Assembly: GCA_963746265.1 (NCBI GenBank)
Contig: CAVVAM010000015.1
Span: 496,001 to 560,000, forward strand
Length of the DNA: 64,000 bases
Origin: Ilumatobacter sp963746265
GTDB lineage: Bacteria; Actinomycetota; Acidimicrobiia; Acidimicrobiales; Ilumatobacteraceae
Direction of reading: 5' to 3'
Below the pieces are notes generated by a model. It had not been told where the DNA came from, ran no database searches, and worked only from the letters and a program-made list of their open reading frames with translations. This document shows, in pieces, positions 8,094 to 16,188 of this stretch. The translations under genes and the position numbers were made by a program. The stretch's first letter is position 1, and the number at the start of each line of letters is the position of its first letter.

Positions 8094-9380
8094 TCAGCCC
8101 GGCACGGGGTGCCACACACCGTCGACGCCGAGGTACCGGCCGTCGCGGTACAACGAATCGGCGCCCGTGTCGGCGAGGACCTGGAGCATCGAAGGCAGCT
8201 CGGCGCCGTCGGAGCGGATCTTGTCGATCACCCGGGCGGGCCCGAGGTGGTCGAGCATCTCGAACGGGCCGTGGACCCAGTTGAAGCCCCAGCGGATGGC
8301 ATGGTCGACGTTGACGATGTCGTCGGCGATCTCCGGCACCAAGCCGGCGGCGTACCTCAGGGTCCCACCGAAGATCTGCCACGCGAGCTCACCTTGTGGC
8401 GAGTCGGTGAACATCACCTCGCCGACGTCGGCCGGCACCCCGGACAGGTCTGGCTCGACCGCGTCCCGCCACTCCTCGGCCAACAGGTCGAACGTCTCGA
8501 CACGCTTCGTACCATCGTCGAGGCGCTCGACGCGACCGAAGCCGCCCAGCTCCCGTGACTTCCGTCCGAGCTGGCCACGCTCGAGCATCCGTTGCTCGGC
8601 CGGCGGCAACGTCGTGTACGAGTGACCGGCGTCGCCCTCCGGGAGGTTGGCGGCCAGGTTCTTGCCGACGAGGTCCATGACGTCGAGGCCGATCAGGTCG
8701 ATCAGCCCGTACAGACCCGTGGGTGGCAGGCCGACCGGCCGGCCGAGCACGGCGTCGACGGTCTCCTGCGTCATGCCGTCGGCGAGGAACGGTTTCGCGA
8801 GATGCAGGCCGCTCAACATGAAGAAGCAGCCGATGCGGTTGCCGATGAAGTTGACCGTGTCCTTGGCGTGGACGACGCCCTTGCCGAGCTCGTTCGCGCC
8901 GAACGCTGCGAACGCCTCGATCACGTCGTCGGTCGTGTCCTCGCCGGGAACGAGTTCGAACAGCTTCATCACGCGCACCGGATTGAAGAAGTGAGTGATC
9001 GCGACATCACGGCGGAACCGTGTCGGCATGTCGGCCGCGAGGTCACGCAACGGGATGCCCGACGTGTTCGAGCTGATCACCGAACCGTCTCGACGCAGCG
9101 GCTCGACCCGAACGAACAGATCGCGTTTCGTGGCGAGGTCCTCGACGATCGCCTCGCAGACCCAGTCGTAGTCGCCGATCTTCACCAGATCGCCATCGAA
9201 CGTGCCGGTGTCGATCAGGTGCCGGTCACCGTCGTCGACGGCCTCCAGTCCGCGTTCGACCGCTTCGGCCGACACGTCGAGCATCAGCACCCGACAACCT
9301 GCCGCCGCGCTCGCAGCAGCGATGCCCGAACCCATCGTGCCGCATCCCAGCACGGCCACCGACTCGATCTGACGACTCAT
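8094..9380 (-). CDS. 3-hydroxyacyl-CoA dehydrogenase
   Basis: A 428-residue NAD-dependent 3-hydroxyacyl-CoA dehydrogenase acting in beta-oxidation or a related CoA pathway. It has the Rossmann motif VLGCGTMGSGIAAASAAAG at the N-terminus, the SSNTSG segment, the catalytic-region motif THFFNPVRVMKLFELVPG and DTVNFIGNRIG with the conserved Asn. Two C-terminal 3HCDH domains follow, the second including AIRWGFNWVHGPFEMLDHLG. I chose ATG 9380 over 9395 because GGGAG lies five to seven bases before it. There is no enoyl-CoA hydratase domain, unlike FadB. The aldehyde dehydrogenase gene ends 27 bases upstream, so the two form a likely aldehyde/acid catabolic pair. Confidence 0.88.
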   Translation of the reverse strand: MSRQIESVAVLGCGTMGSGIAAASAAAGCRVLMLDVSAEAVERGLEAVDDGDRHLIDTGTFDGDLVKIGDYDWVCEAIVEDLATKRDLFVRVEPLRRDGSVISSNTSGIPLRDLAADMPTRFRRDVAITHFFNPVRVMKLFELVPGEDTTDDVIEAFAAFGANELGKGVVHAKDTVNFIGNRIGCFFMLSGLHLAKPFLADGMTQETVDAVLGRPVGLPPTGLYGLIDLIGLDVMDLVGKNLAANLPEGDAGHSYTTLPPAEQRMLERGQLGRKSRELGGFGRVERLDDGTKRVETFDLLAEEWRDAVEPDLSGVPADVGEVMFTDSPQGELAWQIFGGTLRYAAGLVPEIADDIVNVDHAIRWGFNWVHGPFEMLDHLGPARVIDKIRSDGAELPSMLQVLADTGADSLYRDGRYLGVDGVWHPVPG

Positions 9381-9407
9381 GATGCTCCCTGCCATCGTTG
9401 CGGCGGT

Positions 9408-10865
9408 TCAGTCCACCGGGTTCCAGCCACTGACCGACTTGACCTCGCAGAACTCCTCGATGCCCCACTCGCCGCCCTCACGGCCGTTCCCCGACTGACC
9501 GTAGCCACCGAAAGGTGCACCGGCGCTCCGTGCCTGGCCGTTCATCTCGACCATCCCCGAACGCAGCCGACGCGCCACCCGCCGCGCCCGCTCGACGTCC
9601 TGGGTCTGCACGTAGTTGGTGAGACCGTACGCCGTGTCGTTGGCGATCGCGATCGCCTCCTCCTCGGTGTCGAACGGCATGATCGACAGCACCGGCCCGA
9701 AGATCTCCTCCTTCGCGATCGTCATGTCGGGTGTCACGTCGGCGAACACGGTCGGCTTCACGAAGTAGCCGACTTCGTGACCCTCCGGACGACCCGTGCC
9801 GCCGGCCACGAGCTTGGCTCCCTCCCGTTCGCCCGTCGCGATCAACCCCTGGATCTTGTTCCACTGCACTTCTGACACGACGGGACCGATGTGCCGACCC
9901 TCGGCGTGGGCGTTGTCGACCACGGTCTGCTCGGCCACTTCCGTCGCGGTGGCGAGCGCCTCGTCGTAGCGCGATCGGTGCACGAGCATGCGCGTCGGCG
10001 CGTTGCACGACTGGCCGCTGTTGTTGAAGCACTGGCGTACACCGCGTACGACCGCCTTGTCGTCGGCGTCCTCGAAGATGATGTTGGCGCCCTTGCCCCC
10101 GAGTTCGAGCGCCACTCGCTTGACCGAGTCCGCGGCGTTCTTGGTGATCGCGACGCCGGCCCGGGTCGAGCCCGTGAACGACACCATGTCGACGTCGGGA
10201 TGTCCCGAGAGCTGCGTGCCCACGCCGGCGCCGTCGCCGTTGACCATGTTGAACACGCCGGCGGGGAAACCGGCCTCGTGCACCATGTCGGCGAACAGAT
10301 ATGACGAGAGGGGTGCGACCTCCGAAGGCTTGAGAACCATCGTGCAGCCGACGCCGAGCGCGGGCGCGACCTTCAACGTGACCTGGTTCATGGGCCAGTT
10401 CCACGGCGTGATCAGTGCGCACACCCCGACCGGCTCGTACAGGATCCGGTCGCCGGGCGCGTGTTCGCCGAGCGGTCGGTCGAACTCGAACTGCTTGAGT
10501 TCCTCGATGAACGACCGCAGGTGCCAGGTGCCCGATCCGGCCTGCGCCGTCTGCGCCATCGAGATCGGCGCACCCATTTCCAGCGAGATCGCTTCGGCCA
10601 TCTCGCCGTAGCGGGCGGTGTAGACCGCGAGCAACCGCTCGAGGAGTGCGATCCGCTCGGCAGGGGCCGTCTGGGCCCACGCGGGAAAGGCGGCCTTGGC
10701 GGCGACGACGGCCGCATCCGTGTCGGCCTGTGAGCCGAACGAGATGACCGCGCACGCCTGTTCGGTCGACGGATCGATCACCTCCACGTCGTTCGGCGAG
10801 CTGGGGGCGACCCAGCGGCCGTCGATGTAGAAGTTGCGTCGGTCGAGCAGTTGTTCGGTCGTCAT
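9408..10865 (-). CDS. NAD(P)-dependent aldehyde dehydrogenase
   Basis: A 485-residue member of the aldehyde dehydrogenase superfamily that oxidises an aldehyde to the acid. Motifs are the cofactor-site PWNWPMNQVTLKVAPALG, FTGSTRAGVAI, the general-base glutamate in LELGGKGANII and the catalytic cysteine in NNSGQSCNAPTRM (Cys287), with the C-terminal EEIFGPVLSIMPFD. Length is normal. The downstream dehydrogenase begins 27 bases after its stop. Substrate cannot be inferred from sequence alone. Gluconokinase upstream and hydroxyacyl-CoA dehydrogenase downstream do not form an obvious single pathway. Confidence 0.92.
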   Translation of the reverse strand: MTTEQLLDRRNFYIDGRWVAPSSPNDVEVIDPSTEQACAVISFGSQADTDAAVVAAKAAFPAWAQTAPAERIALLERLLAVYTARYGEMAEAISLEMGAPISMAQTAQAGSGTWHLRSFIEELKQFEFDRPLGEHAPGDRILYEPVGVCALITPWNWPMNQVTLKVAPALGVGCTMVLKPSEVAPLSSYLFADMVHEAGFPAGVFNMVNGDGAGVGTQLSGHPDVDMVSFTGSTRAGVAITKNAADSVKRVALELGGKGANIIFEDADDKAVVRGVRQCFNNSGQSCNAPTRMLVHRSRYDEALATATEVAEQTVVDNAHAEGRHIGPVVSEVQWNKIQGLIATGEREGAKLVAGGTGRPEGHEVGYFVKPTVFADVTPDMTIAKEEIFGPVLSIMPFDTEEEAIAIANDTAYGLTNYVQTQDVERARRVARRLRSGMVEMNGQARSAGAPFGGYGQSGNGREGGEWGIEEFCEVKSVSGWNPVD

Positions 10866-10946
10866 CGTGACTCACTTTCGGCGGAGGGTCTCGGCGGGTA
10901 GACCGTAGTCGCACCGCTCGCCGAGGCATCGGTCGAGCCTGGTGAT

Positions 10947-11444
10947 TCAGGGATCGGTGGTGCCGCCGGCGGCCTCGACGACCGCGTCGACCACATCGTC
11001 GACGGCCCGATCGGCATCGACCGTGATCACGTCGTGCTCGGTGGGATCCGGCCGTTCGAGCACGGCGAACTGGCTCTCGACCATGTCGACCCCCATGAAG
11101 TGCCCGGTGCGACCGGCGACTCGATCGCCGACCACGCCCGGTTCGACGTCGAGGAACACGAAGGTCACGCCGCCCGCCTCGCGCAGCAGATCCCGGTACG
11201 CACGTGTCAGTGCCGAGCAGCTCACGACGATCGAACAGCTGCTGCCCACCACGTCACGCACGCGGCGTAGCCACGGAAGTCGGTCGGCGTCCTCGAGCGG
11301 AGTTCCGGCCTCCATCTTGTCGATGTTCGCCCGCGGGTGCAGGTCATCCGCGTCGACGAAGCGGGTTCGGAGCCGATGGGCCAGCCGTTCCCCGACCGTC
11401 GTCTTGCCGGAGCCCGCGACCCCCATGACCACGATTCGCCTCAT
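10947..11444 (-). CDS. gntK: Gluconokinase
   Basis: A 165-residue P-loop kinase that phosphorylates gluconate to 6-phosphogluconate. The Walker A motif GVAGSGKT lies at residues 8-15, followed by the GntK signature FVDADDLHPRANIDKMEAGTP and DRLPWL, then SCSALTRAYRDLLR and the lid region VAGRTGHFMG. ATG 11444 (MRRIVVMGV) is chosen because the family starts directly with the first beta strand; the frame is open ten codons further upstream. Its gene neighbours do not include a gluconate transporter. Confidence 0.92.
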   Translation of the reverse strand: MRRIVVMGVAGSGKTTVGERLAHRLRTRFVDADDLHPRANIDKMEAGTPLEDADRLPWLRRVRDVVGSSCSIVVSCSALTRAYRDLLREAGGVTFVFLDVEPGVVGDRVAGRTGHFMGVDMVESQFAVLERPDPTEHDVITVDADRAVDDVVDAVVEAAGGTTDP

Positions 11445-11506
11445 CGCCACGACCCGAACGTAACTGCGGGGCACTCCGAACGCGCCGACAGCTGCGTGCG
11501 ACCAGC

Positions 11507-12469
11507 TCAGCCGATCGCGGCGCCGGCCACCTCGCCCAGCAACCCGATCCGCTCGGTGATGTGGCCGTTGGCCGGCAGGTTGATCGTCAGGCCGTCGAGG
11601 CCCGTTGCCATCGCTGCCTGCAGCTGCTCACCCACGCTGTCGGGGTCGCCGTAGATCAAGATGCCCTTCACCATCTCGACGATCTCGTCGCCCCAGCCCT
11701 TGAGGGCGGCCATCGCTCGGAGGTCGGCCTCGGCCTCCTCCATCGTCGGTGCCAGACAGACCATGGCGAGCTTGGTCACCTTGATCTCCGAACGGTCGCG
11801 ACCGAGACGTTCGCAGTGGGCCGCGAGGGCGTCGAGCTTGCGGGGAACTTCCTCGTTCGTCGCGCCGGCCAGGTTCGACTCGTCGGCGTACTGGGCGACC
11901 ATCCGCAGCGTCTTCTTCTCGCCCGACCCGCCGATCATGATCGGGATGTGTGAGATCGGGGTGGGCGAGTTCACCGCTTCGGTGACCTGATAGTGCTTGC
12001 CGTCGAGGCTGACCTGCTCACCGCGCAGCATGGGCACGATGATCTGCAGCGCCTCGTCGAGCTTCTCGAACCGATCGGTGAAGGTGCCGAACTCGTAGCC
12101 GAGCGAGTCGTGCTCGAGCTCGAACCATCCGGCGCCGATGCCGAGCGTGGCGCGGCCGTTCGACACGTGGTCGAGCGCCGTGACCGTCTTGGCGAGCAGC
12201 GTCGGATTGCGGTACGTGTTGCCGGTGACCAGCGACGAGAGTCGGACGGTCTCGGTGTGCTGTGCGAGTGCGGCCAGCAAGGTGTAGCACTCGAGCATCG
12301 GCTCGCCGGGCTCACCGAGTCCGGGCAGTTGGTAGAAGTGGTCCATGACGAAGACGCGGTCGAAGCCGGCGGTTTCGGCCGCTTTCGCCTGGGCGACGAC
12401 CGAGGGGAAGATCCCGGCGGCGTCGCCGGGGTAGGTGAAGTTCGGGATCTGGTAGCCGAGTCGGGTCAT
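11507..12469 (-). CDS. LLM-class F420-dependent oxidoreductase
   Basis: A 320-residue luciferase-like monooxygenase-fold protein of the kind that usually binds coenzyme F420 in actinobacteria. Recognisable parts are GYQIPNF at the start, FDRVFVMDHFYQLPGLG, VSNGRATLGIGAGWFELEHDSLGYEFG (the F420/flavin phosphate region) and IPIMIGGSGEKKTLRMVAQYADESNL. It is the more common TIGR03560-like type, unlike the two related LLM enzymes at 32716 and 39354. It begins 51 bases after the stop of the selenoprotein-like gene and may be in the same transcript. Confidence 0.88.
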   Translation of the reverse strand: MTRLGYQIPNFTYPGDAAGIFPSVVAQAKAAETAGFDRVFVMDHFYQLPGLGEPGEPMLECYTLLAALAQHTETVRLSSLVTGNTYRNPTLLAKTVTALDHVSNGRATLGIGAGWFELEHDSLGYEFGTFTDRFEKLDEALQIIVPMLRGEQVSLDGKHYQVTEAVNSPTPISHIPIMIGGSGEKKTLRMVAQYADESNLAGATNEEVPRKLDALAAHCERLGRDRSEIKVTKLAMVCLAPTMEEAEADLRAMAALKGWGDEIVEMVKGILIYGDPDSVGEQLQAAMATGLDGLTINLPANGHITERIGLLGEVAGAAIG

Positions 12470-12520
12470 GCCGTCATGGTAGGTCGACCACAGTTGCCGG
12501 GGCCGTTGGGCTTCGCTTCG

Positions 12521-13996
12521 TCAGTAGCTGCCGGGCGTGAACTCGAGGTCGCCGGCGACACGTGGCGTCCTGACGACGACGCAGTCGGCACGTACGTCCA
12601 TCGTGGCGCCGTCGATGCCGGCGAGCCACCACAACCTCGGTTCGACACCGACGATGCGGAACTCGGTCCACGCGGTCGGATCGGGATGCACGGGATCGAG
12701 CGTGAGCAGCAGCGCGCCGTGACGCCACTCGGCCCGACTCAGCACGACGTCGGGCACCTCGACGTCGACCACCTGCGGGCACGGTTCGAGCGGAGCCGCC
12801 GACAGCGCCGACCAGCGACCCGGTCCGGCGGCCTCGGCGGCAGCGAGGAACGCGTTGAACTGACCACGAGGGTGGGGCTCGTCCAGACCCATCCCCCAGG
12901 TGAACTCTCCGGTCACTCGATTCCAGGTCGGCTCGAACGAGGCCTCGATCGCGGCGGCGAGACGTCCCTCGAGGTCGGCGATCTCCCACTCCCGAGCCAA
13001 CACCAGTGACGACGGTGCGCCGCGACCGGGCCGGAGGGGTGTTGCGATGGCGCCGTCGTAGCCCGCTGTCGAACAGGCCGCCGCGAACAGCCGGCGGGCG
13101 TCGTCGGGCACCTGCGGCGCTAGGTAGTAGCTCGTCGTCAACGCTGCAGTCGCCGGCAGGCGGTGGTGGACTTCCACGACGGGGTCGTAGTAGAGCGTCG
13201 TCGTCGTGGGCGGCTCCTCCCGATGCAGGTCGAGAAAGTGCTCACGAGCGTACGCCCACCACGGTGCGAACGCCTGCTCGTGGAAGTCGGTGCCGTAGCG
13301 CTGGTCGTACAACCTCAGACCGAGGCCGGCTCCGGCCAGTCAAAACGGCCAGATCTTGGTGTTCTCTCAATGGCACCCGATCGGTGCCGCGAGCCACTGG
13401 TCGCGCAGGTTCTCGGCGATCTGCGCATGGGTCCACGTGAACGTGTGCTCGCCGTCGCGAATCATCTCGAACGGCTCGTTCCACCGGTCGTGTGCGTTCG
13501 GCCCGTTGTCGATCATGGATCGGATGCCCAGCAGCACCAGGAAGAAGCCCTGATAGAAGAGCATCCCGTCGGCCGCGATCGGATCCATCTGGCGGCCATA
13601 GGGCTCGATCCCGTTCGCCGTCCAGCCCGGCACGTCGTAGTCGCCCCACAACTCGCGGGGAATGAACAGGCGGTACACGTCCGGGTAGTTCGCCCGCTCC
13701 GGGTCGTGACCGAACTGGGTCAGCCAGTCGGCCGCCGACCACCAGCCGGTGTGGCGCTCGACGAGTTGGTCGAGGATCGCCACGTAGGGCTCGGTCCACG
13801 CCGGCGTGCGATGCGCCATCAGCCCCACCGCGTATGACGAGTCGACGAGGTCGAACCGATGCCAGCTGGCCATCGGCGGATCGGAACGGTCGTCCCAGTG
13901 TGGATGCGGCCGGCCGCCACGACTCCAGTCGTCGGGCGTGTGGGCCTTGCGATGCAGGTAACGCAGCCACCCCACCGATCGTTCCGACAACCCCAC
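12521..13996 (-). CDS. Linalool dehydratase/isomerase-like protein, candidate selenoprotein with two in-frame TGA (Sec210, Sec219)
   Basis: A single minus-strand frame runs from GTG 13996 to the TGA at 12521 (491 codons) and is interrupted only by two TGA codons, at 13369-13367 (codon 210) and 13342-13340 (codon 219). Both sides are clearly one protein of the linalool dehydratase/isomerase fold: WLRYLHRKAHTPDDW, GWTANGIEPYGRQ, RDGEHTFTWTHAQIAENL, then C-H-(TGA)-ENTKIWPF-(TGA)-LAGAGLGLRLYDQRYGTDF. In Castellaniella linalool dehydratase/isomerase the catalytic cysteines are Cys171 and Cys180, nine apart; here the two TGA codons are also nine apart and sit in the corresponding motif, normally C-ENTKIWPY-C. 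Each is followed by a SECIS-like hairpin. The reading as selenocysteine is inference from these facts. The alternatives are a pseudogene with two nonsense changes or sequencing error. No sel genes are in the window. The ureD stop lies ten bases upstream, so it probably belongs to the urease transcript. Substrate unknown. Confidence 0.78.
13301..13339 (-). promoter_or_regulatory. SECIS-like hairpin for the second TGA
   Basis: Directly after the second UGA, CUGG (13339-13336) can pair with CCAG (13304-13301). Above an internal loop, GGCCUC (13327-13322) pairs with GAGGUU (13316-13311), enclosing the five-base loop GGUCU. The loop starts 19 bases after the UGA and its bases match the GGUCU in the SelB-binding loop of the E. 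coli fdhF SECIS. It uses bases that also form the first hairpin, so the two would fold in turn as the ribosome advances. Confidence 0.65.
13331..13353 (-). promoter_or_regulatory. SECIS-like hairpin for the first TGA
   Basis: On the transcript strand, UCUGGCC (13353-13347) pairs with GGCCGGA (13337-13331) in seven base pairs, one of them G-U. They enclose the nine-base loop GUUUUGACU. The loop opens with a G, 21 bases after the first in-frame UGA, within the 16-37 base window expected for bacterial SECIS elements. The second UGA lies inside this loop. Folding was done by eye in a GC-rich region, so an energy comparison with shuffled sequence is needed. Confidence 0.6.
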
Positions 13997-14006
13997 GTCG
14001 GCGACG

Positions 14007-14756
14007 CTACCTCGGACGAACGGTCATGTCGGAGGTGAGTTCCGGAGCCAGTGTTCGGAGCAGGTCGAGGACCGCCGGCCGATCGGGTCCGACGGCCAAC
14101 ACGGCCACGGCGTCGTCGGCGATCGGAAGCCACGCACCTGCGACCGACCCGTCGACGTGCGTTCGCGACCGTCCGGCGTCCACGCCGACGATCACCGATG
14201 AGCACACGTGGTGTGCCGCACCGACACCGACCACGCTGCCCGCGCCTGCGATGTCGTGACCGAAGCGTTCGGTGTGATGGAGGAGCGTTCGGCCGTCTCG
14301 TTCGACGCGCAGCCGGAGCTCCAGCGCTCCGGAAGGTTCGCCGCTACGACCCAGCGAGACCTCGTCGATCAATCGGCACGTGGCCGACCGATGCAGGTCG
14401 ACATCGGTGACGACGACATGGTCCGAGCCCCGTACCGACACCGTGGGCTCGGGACGCCAGTCCAGGTGGGCGCCGTCACGGATCCTGCACGTCGTCGACA
14501 TCGTCGAGCGCTCCCCGGTCGGACCCGGCAGCACCATCGTCGCAGCGGAGGTCGCCAGGTTCAGATGCGCGAACTCGCCGACGACCACGTCGAACGACAG
14601 TCGGTCCCCGCCGACCGGCGCTGCCGACGAGCCCACGATCAGCACCCGATCACCGCATGCCCGGATCGAGAACGGTGGTTCGGAACGCACCGTGGCGAGC
14701 ACGGTCGCGCTCCCGGCAGCAACTGCTTCGAGCCGGGCTGCGGCCCGCAGACTCAC
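14007..14756 (-). CDS. ureD: Urease accessory protein UreD
   Basis: A protein of about 249 residues, recognised as UreD/UreH by position after ureG and by the family pattern: VVVGEFAHLNLATSAATMVLPG near residue 60, HLDWRPEPTVSVRGSDHVVV and LIDEVSLGRSGEPSGALELRLRV. UreD is the scaffold that, with UreF and UreG, delivers nickel to the urease active site. The start is the GTG at 14756, whose last bases overlap the ureG stop (GTGA); the open frame extends upstream only as a shadow inside ureG. The sequence is poorly conserved, as usual for UreD. It ends ten bases before the start of the selenoprotein-like gene. Confidence 0.85.
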   Translation of the reverse strand: MSLRAAARLEAVAAGSATVLATVRSEPPFSIRACGDRVLIVGSSAAPVGGDRLSFDVVVGEFAHLNLATSAATMVLPGPTGERSTMSTTCRIRDGAHLDWRPEPTVSVRGSDHVVVTDVDLHRSATCRLIDEVSLGRSGEPSGALELRLRVERDGRTLLHHTERFGHDIAGAGSVVGVGAAHHVCSSVIVGVDAGRSRTHVDGSVAGAWLPIADDAVAVLAVGPDRPAVLDLLRTLAPELTSDMTVRPR

Positions 14757-15457
14757 GGCATCTCGCCGGAGTTCCAGCGCCGAGAGCCGGCCAACACCCA
14801 ATCCGCGATCTGCGCTGCGCCCGACGCGCCGACGAGGGACACGGGCAGCACGGGACGACCCGAACGGCGTTCGGCCGCGTCGACGCACATACGGTCCACA
14901 TCCGAACCGACGTACGGCGCCAGGTCGGTCTTGTTGATGACGAGCAGATCGGCGAGGGCGACCCCGGGACCACCCTTGCGTGGCACGTCGTCACCGCCGG
15001 CGGTGTCGATCACGAAGATCTGCCGGTCGACGAGACCGCGGCTGAAGATCGCCGTGAGGTTGTCACCGCCGGACTCGATCAGCGTCACGGCGACCGGGCG
15101 ATGTGCACGTTCGAGCCGCTCGACGGCGTCCAGATTGGCGGCGATGTCGTCGCGAATCGCCGTGTGCGGGCAACAGCCGGTCTCGACGGCGGCGATCCGA
15201 TCCTCCGGCAACACGTCGGCCTCGCGCAGCGCCCTGGCGTCCTCGCTCGTGAAGATGTCGTTCGTCACGACGACGAGCGACAGCTGGTCGCGCAGCAGCG
15301 TGCACAGTGCCCCGACGAGGGTGGTCTTACCGCTGCCGACCGGGCCACCGACCCCGATCCGGAGCGGACGTTCACCGGGGCCCGGGCTGCCGGCCGGCGG
15401 GGTCTCGTGCAGATGCCGATGCAGACCGTCGAGGTCGACGTCGTGGGGAGGGCTCAT
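14753..15457 (-). CDS. ureG: Urease accessory GTPase UreG
   Basis: A 234-residue SIMIBI-class GTPase that drives nickel insertion into urease. The Walker A motif GPVGSGKT is at residues 38-45, followed by VVTNDIFTSEDA, the metal-binding CPH motif in VETGCCPHTAIRDD, ESGGDNLTAIF, the switch DTAGGDDVPRKGGPG and the base-specificity motif NKTDLAPYVG. The N-terminus has a short histidine-rich stretch (HDVDLDGLHRHLHE) that may bind nickel, which is notable because no ureE is seen in the cluster. It overlaps ureD by four bases and follows ureF by 52. Confidence 0.95.
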   Translation of the reverse strand: MSPPHDVDLDGLHRHLHETPPAGSPGPGERPLRIGVGGPVGSGKTTLVGALCTLLRDQLSLVVVTNDIFTSEDARALREADVLPEDRIAAVETGCCPHTAIRDDIAANLDAVERLERAHRPVAVTLIESGGDNLTAIFSRGLVDRQIFVIDTAGGDDVPRKGGPGVALADLLVINKTDLAPYVGSDVDRMCVDAAERRSGRPVLPVSLVGASGAAQIADWVLAGSRRWNSGEMP

Positions 15458-15509
15458 GAGGTGACCCTTCCCGGTCGGGACAGGCGGGTGCCGGAGCGTG
15501 GAGTCGGGC

Positions 15510-16175
15510 TCATGCGACGAACAACCTCGCCTCCCAGCTACCGTGCGCTTCGCCGAGAATCTCCGTCAGGCTGCCGCCGAGGGACGGGAGATCGTGTGGG
15601 TCGGCCGACACCCAGCCCGCCACGTCGCCGGGCGTGACCCGGTGCCGACCCGCTACCCTGGCCTGGATCACCGCGACAGCGATCGGGTCGAGGCCGAGGA
15701 GACGGACGCCGGCCGTACAGACCGCCGCAGCGAGATGATGCTGCGTCAACACCGCCGCGTCGGCCGGCATCCCTCCGGCGGCCGCGACGGCGGCACCCAG
15801 CGCGACCGCGTGGTGCGGGCCGTCCGATCCGCGACCGAGTCGCAGGAGTTCGTCGTGCGGCCAGACGGCGGCGGCGGCTCGCACCATCTGACGCCCGAGT
15901 TGCCGGCTGATCGTGCGGAGCCGGGGTGAGATGATTCGAGCCTCGAAGGAATCGTCGAATCGCGCCGAATCGCCTCCTGCCGCCACCGCAGCCGCGGTGC
16001 CGGCTGCGAACGCCGCATCGACTACTCCGGTCTCGAGGCGCCCGTCGAGGTATCGCTCCAGGGACGGCACGTCTCGGACATCGCCCACGGACACCGCCGA
16101 TTCGACGCCGGCGGAGTACGCGTGACCGCCGGCCGGGAATCGGCCGTCGGCGAGGAGGAGCAGTGAGGGGTGCAC
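15510..16175 (-). CDS. ureF: Urease accessory protein UreF
   Basis: A 221-residue helical protein with the UreF pattern: LLLLADGRFPAGGHAYSAGVESAVSVG at the N-terminus, LEARIISPRLRTISRQLGRQ in the middle and HHLAAAVCTAGVRLLGLDP towards the end. UreF forms the UreDFG complex and is thought to gate GTP hydrolysis by UreG. The ureC stop lies 13 bases upstream, and the gene order ureAB-C-F-G-D is the common one in actinobacteria. Confidence 0.9.
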   Translation of the reverse strand: MHPSLLLLADGRFPAGGHAYSAGVESAVSVGDVRDVPSLERYLDGRLETGVVDAAFAAGTAAAVAAGGDSARFDDSFEARIISPRLRTISRQLGRQMVRAAAAVWPHDELLRLGRGSDGPHHAVALGAAVAAAGGMPADAAVLTQHHLAAAVCTAGVRLLGLDPIAVAVIQARVAGRHRVTPGDVAGWVSADPHDLPSLGGSLTEILGEAHGSWEARLFVA

Positions 16176-16188
16176 GGTGTCGGTCGCT

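Noticed and set aside
12521..12523. Final TGA of the selenoprotein-like gene as a third selenocysteine codon
   Set aside because: Continuing the frame leads through Pro/Arg-rich sequence towards the next gene without family similarity; the protein length is complete at this stop.
13301..13369. TGA read as tryptophan
   Set aside because: Many other genes in the window end in TGA directly before or overlapping the next start, so TGA is a normal stop here; the two positions correspond to cysteines, not tryptophans.
12521..13996. Two separate genes (12521-13312 from TTG and 13367-13996) instead of one
   Set aside because: Both are in the same frame and together make one fold; the intervening codons between the TGA codons also fit the family, and the TTG has no ribosome site.
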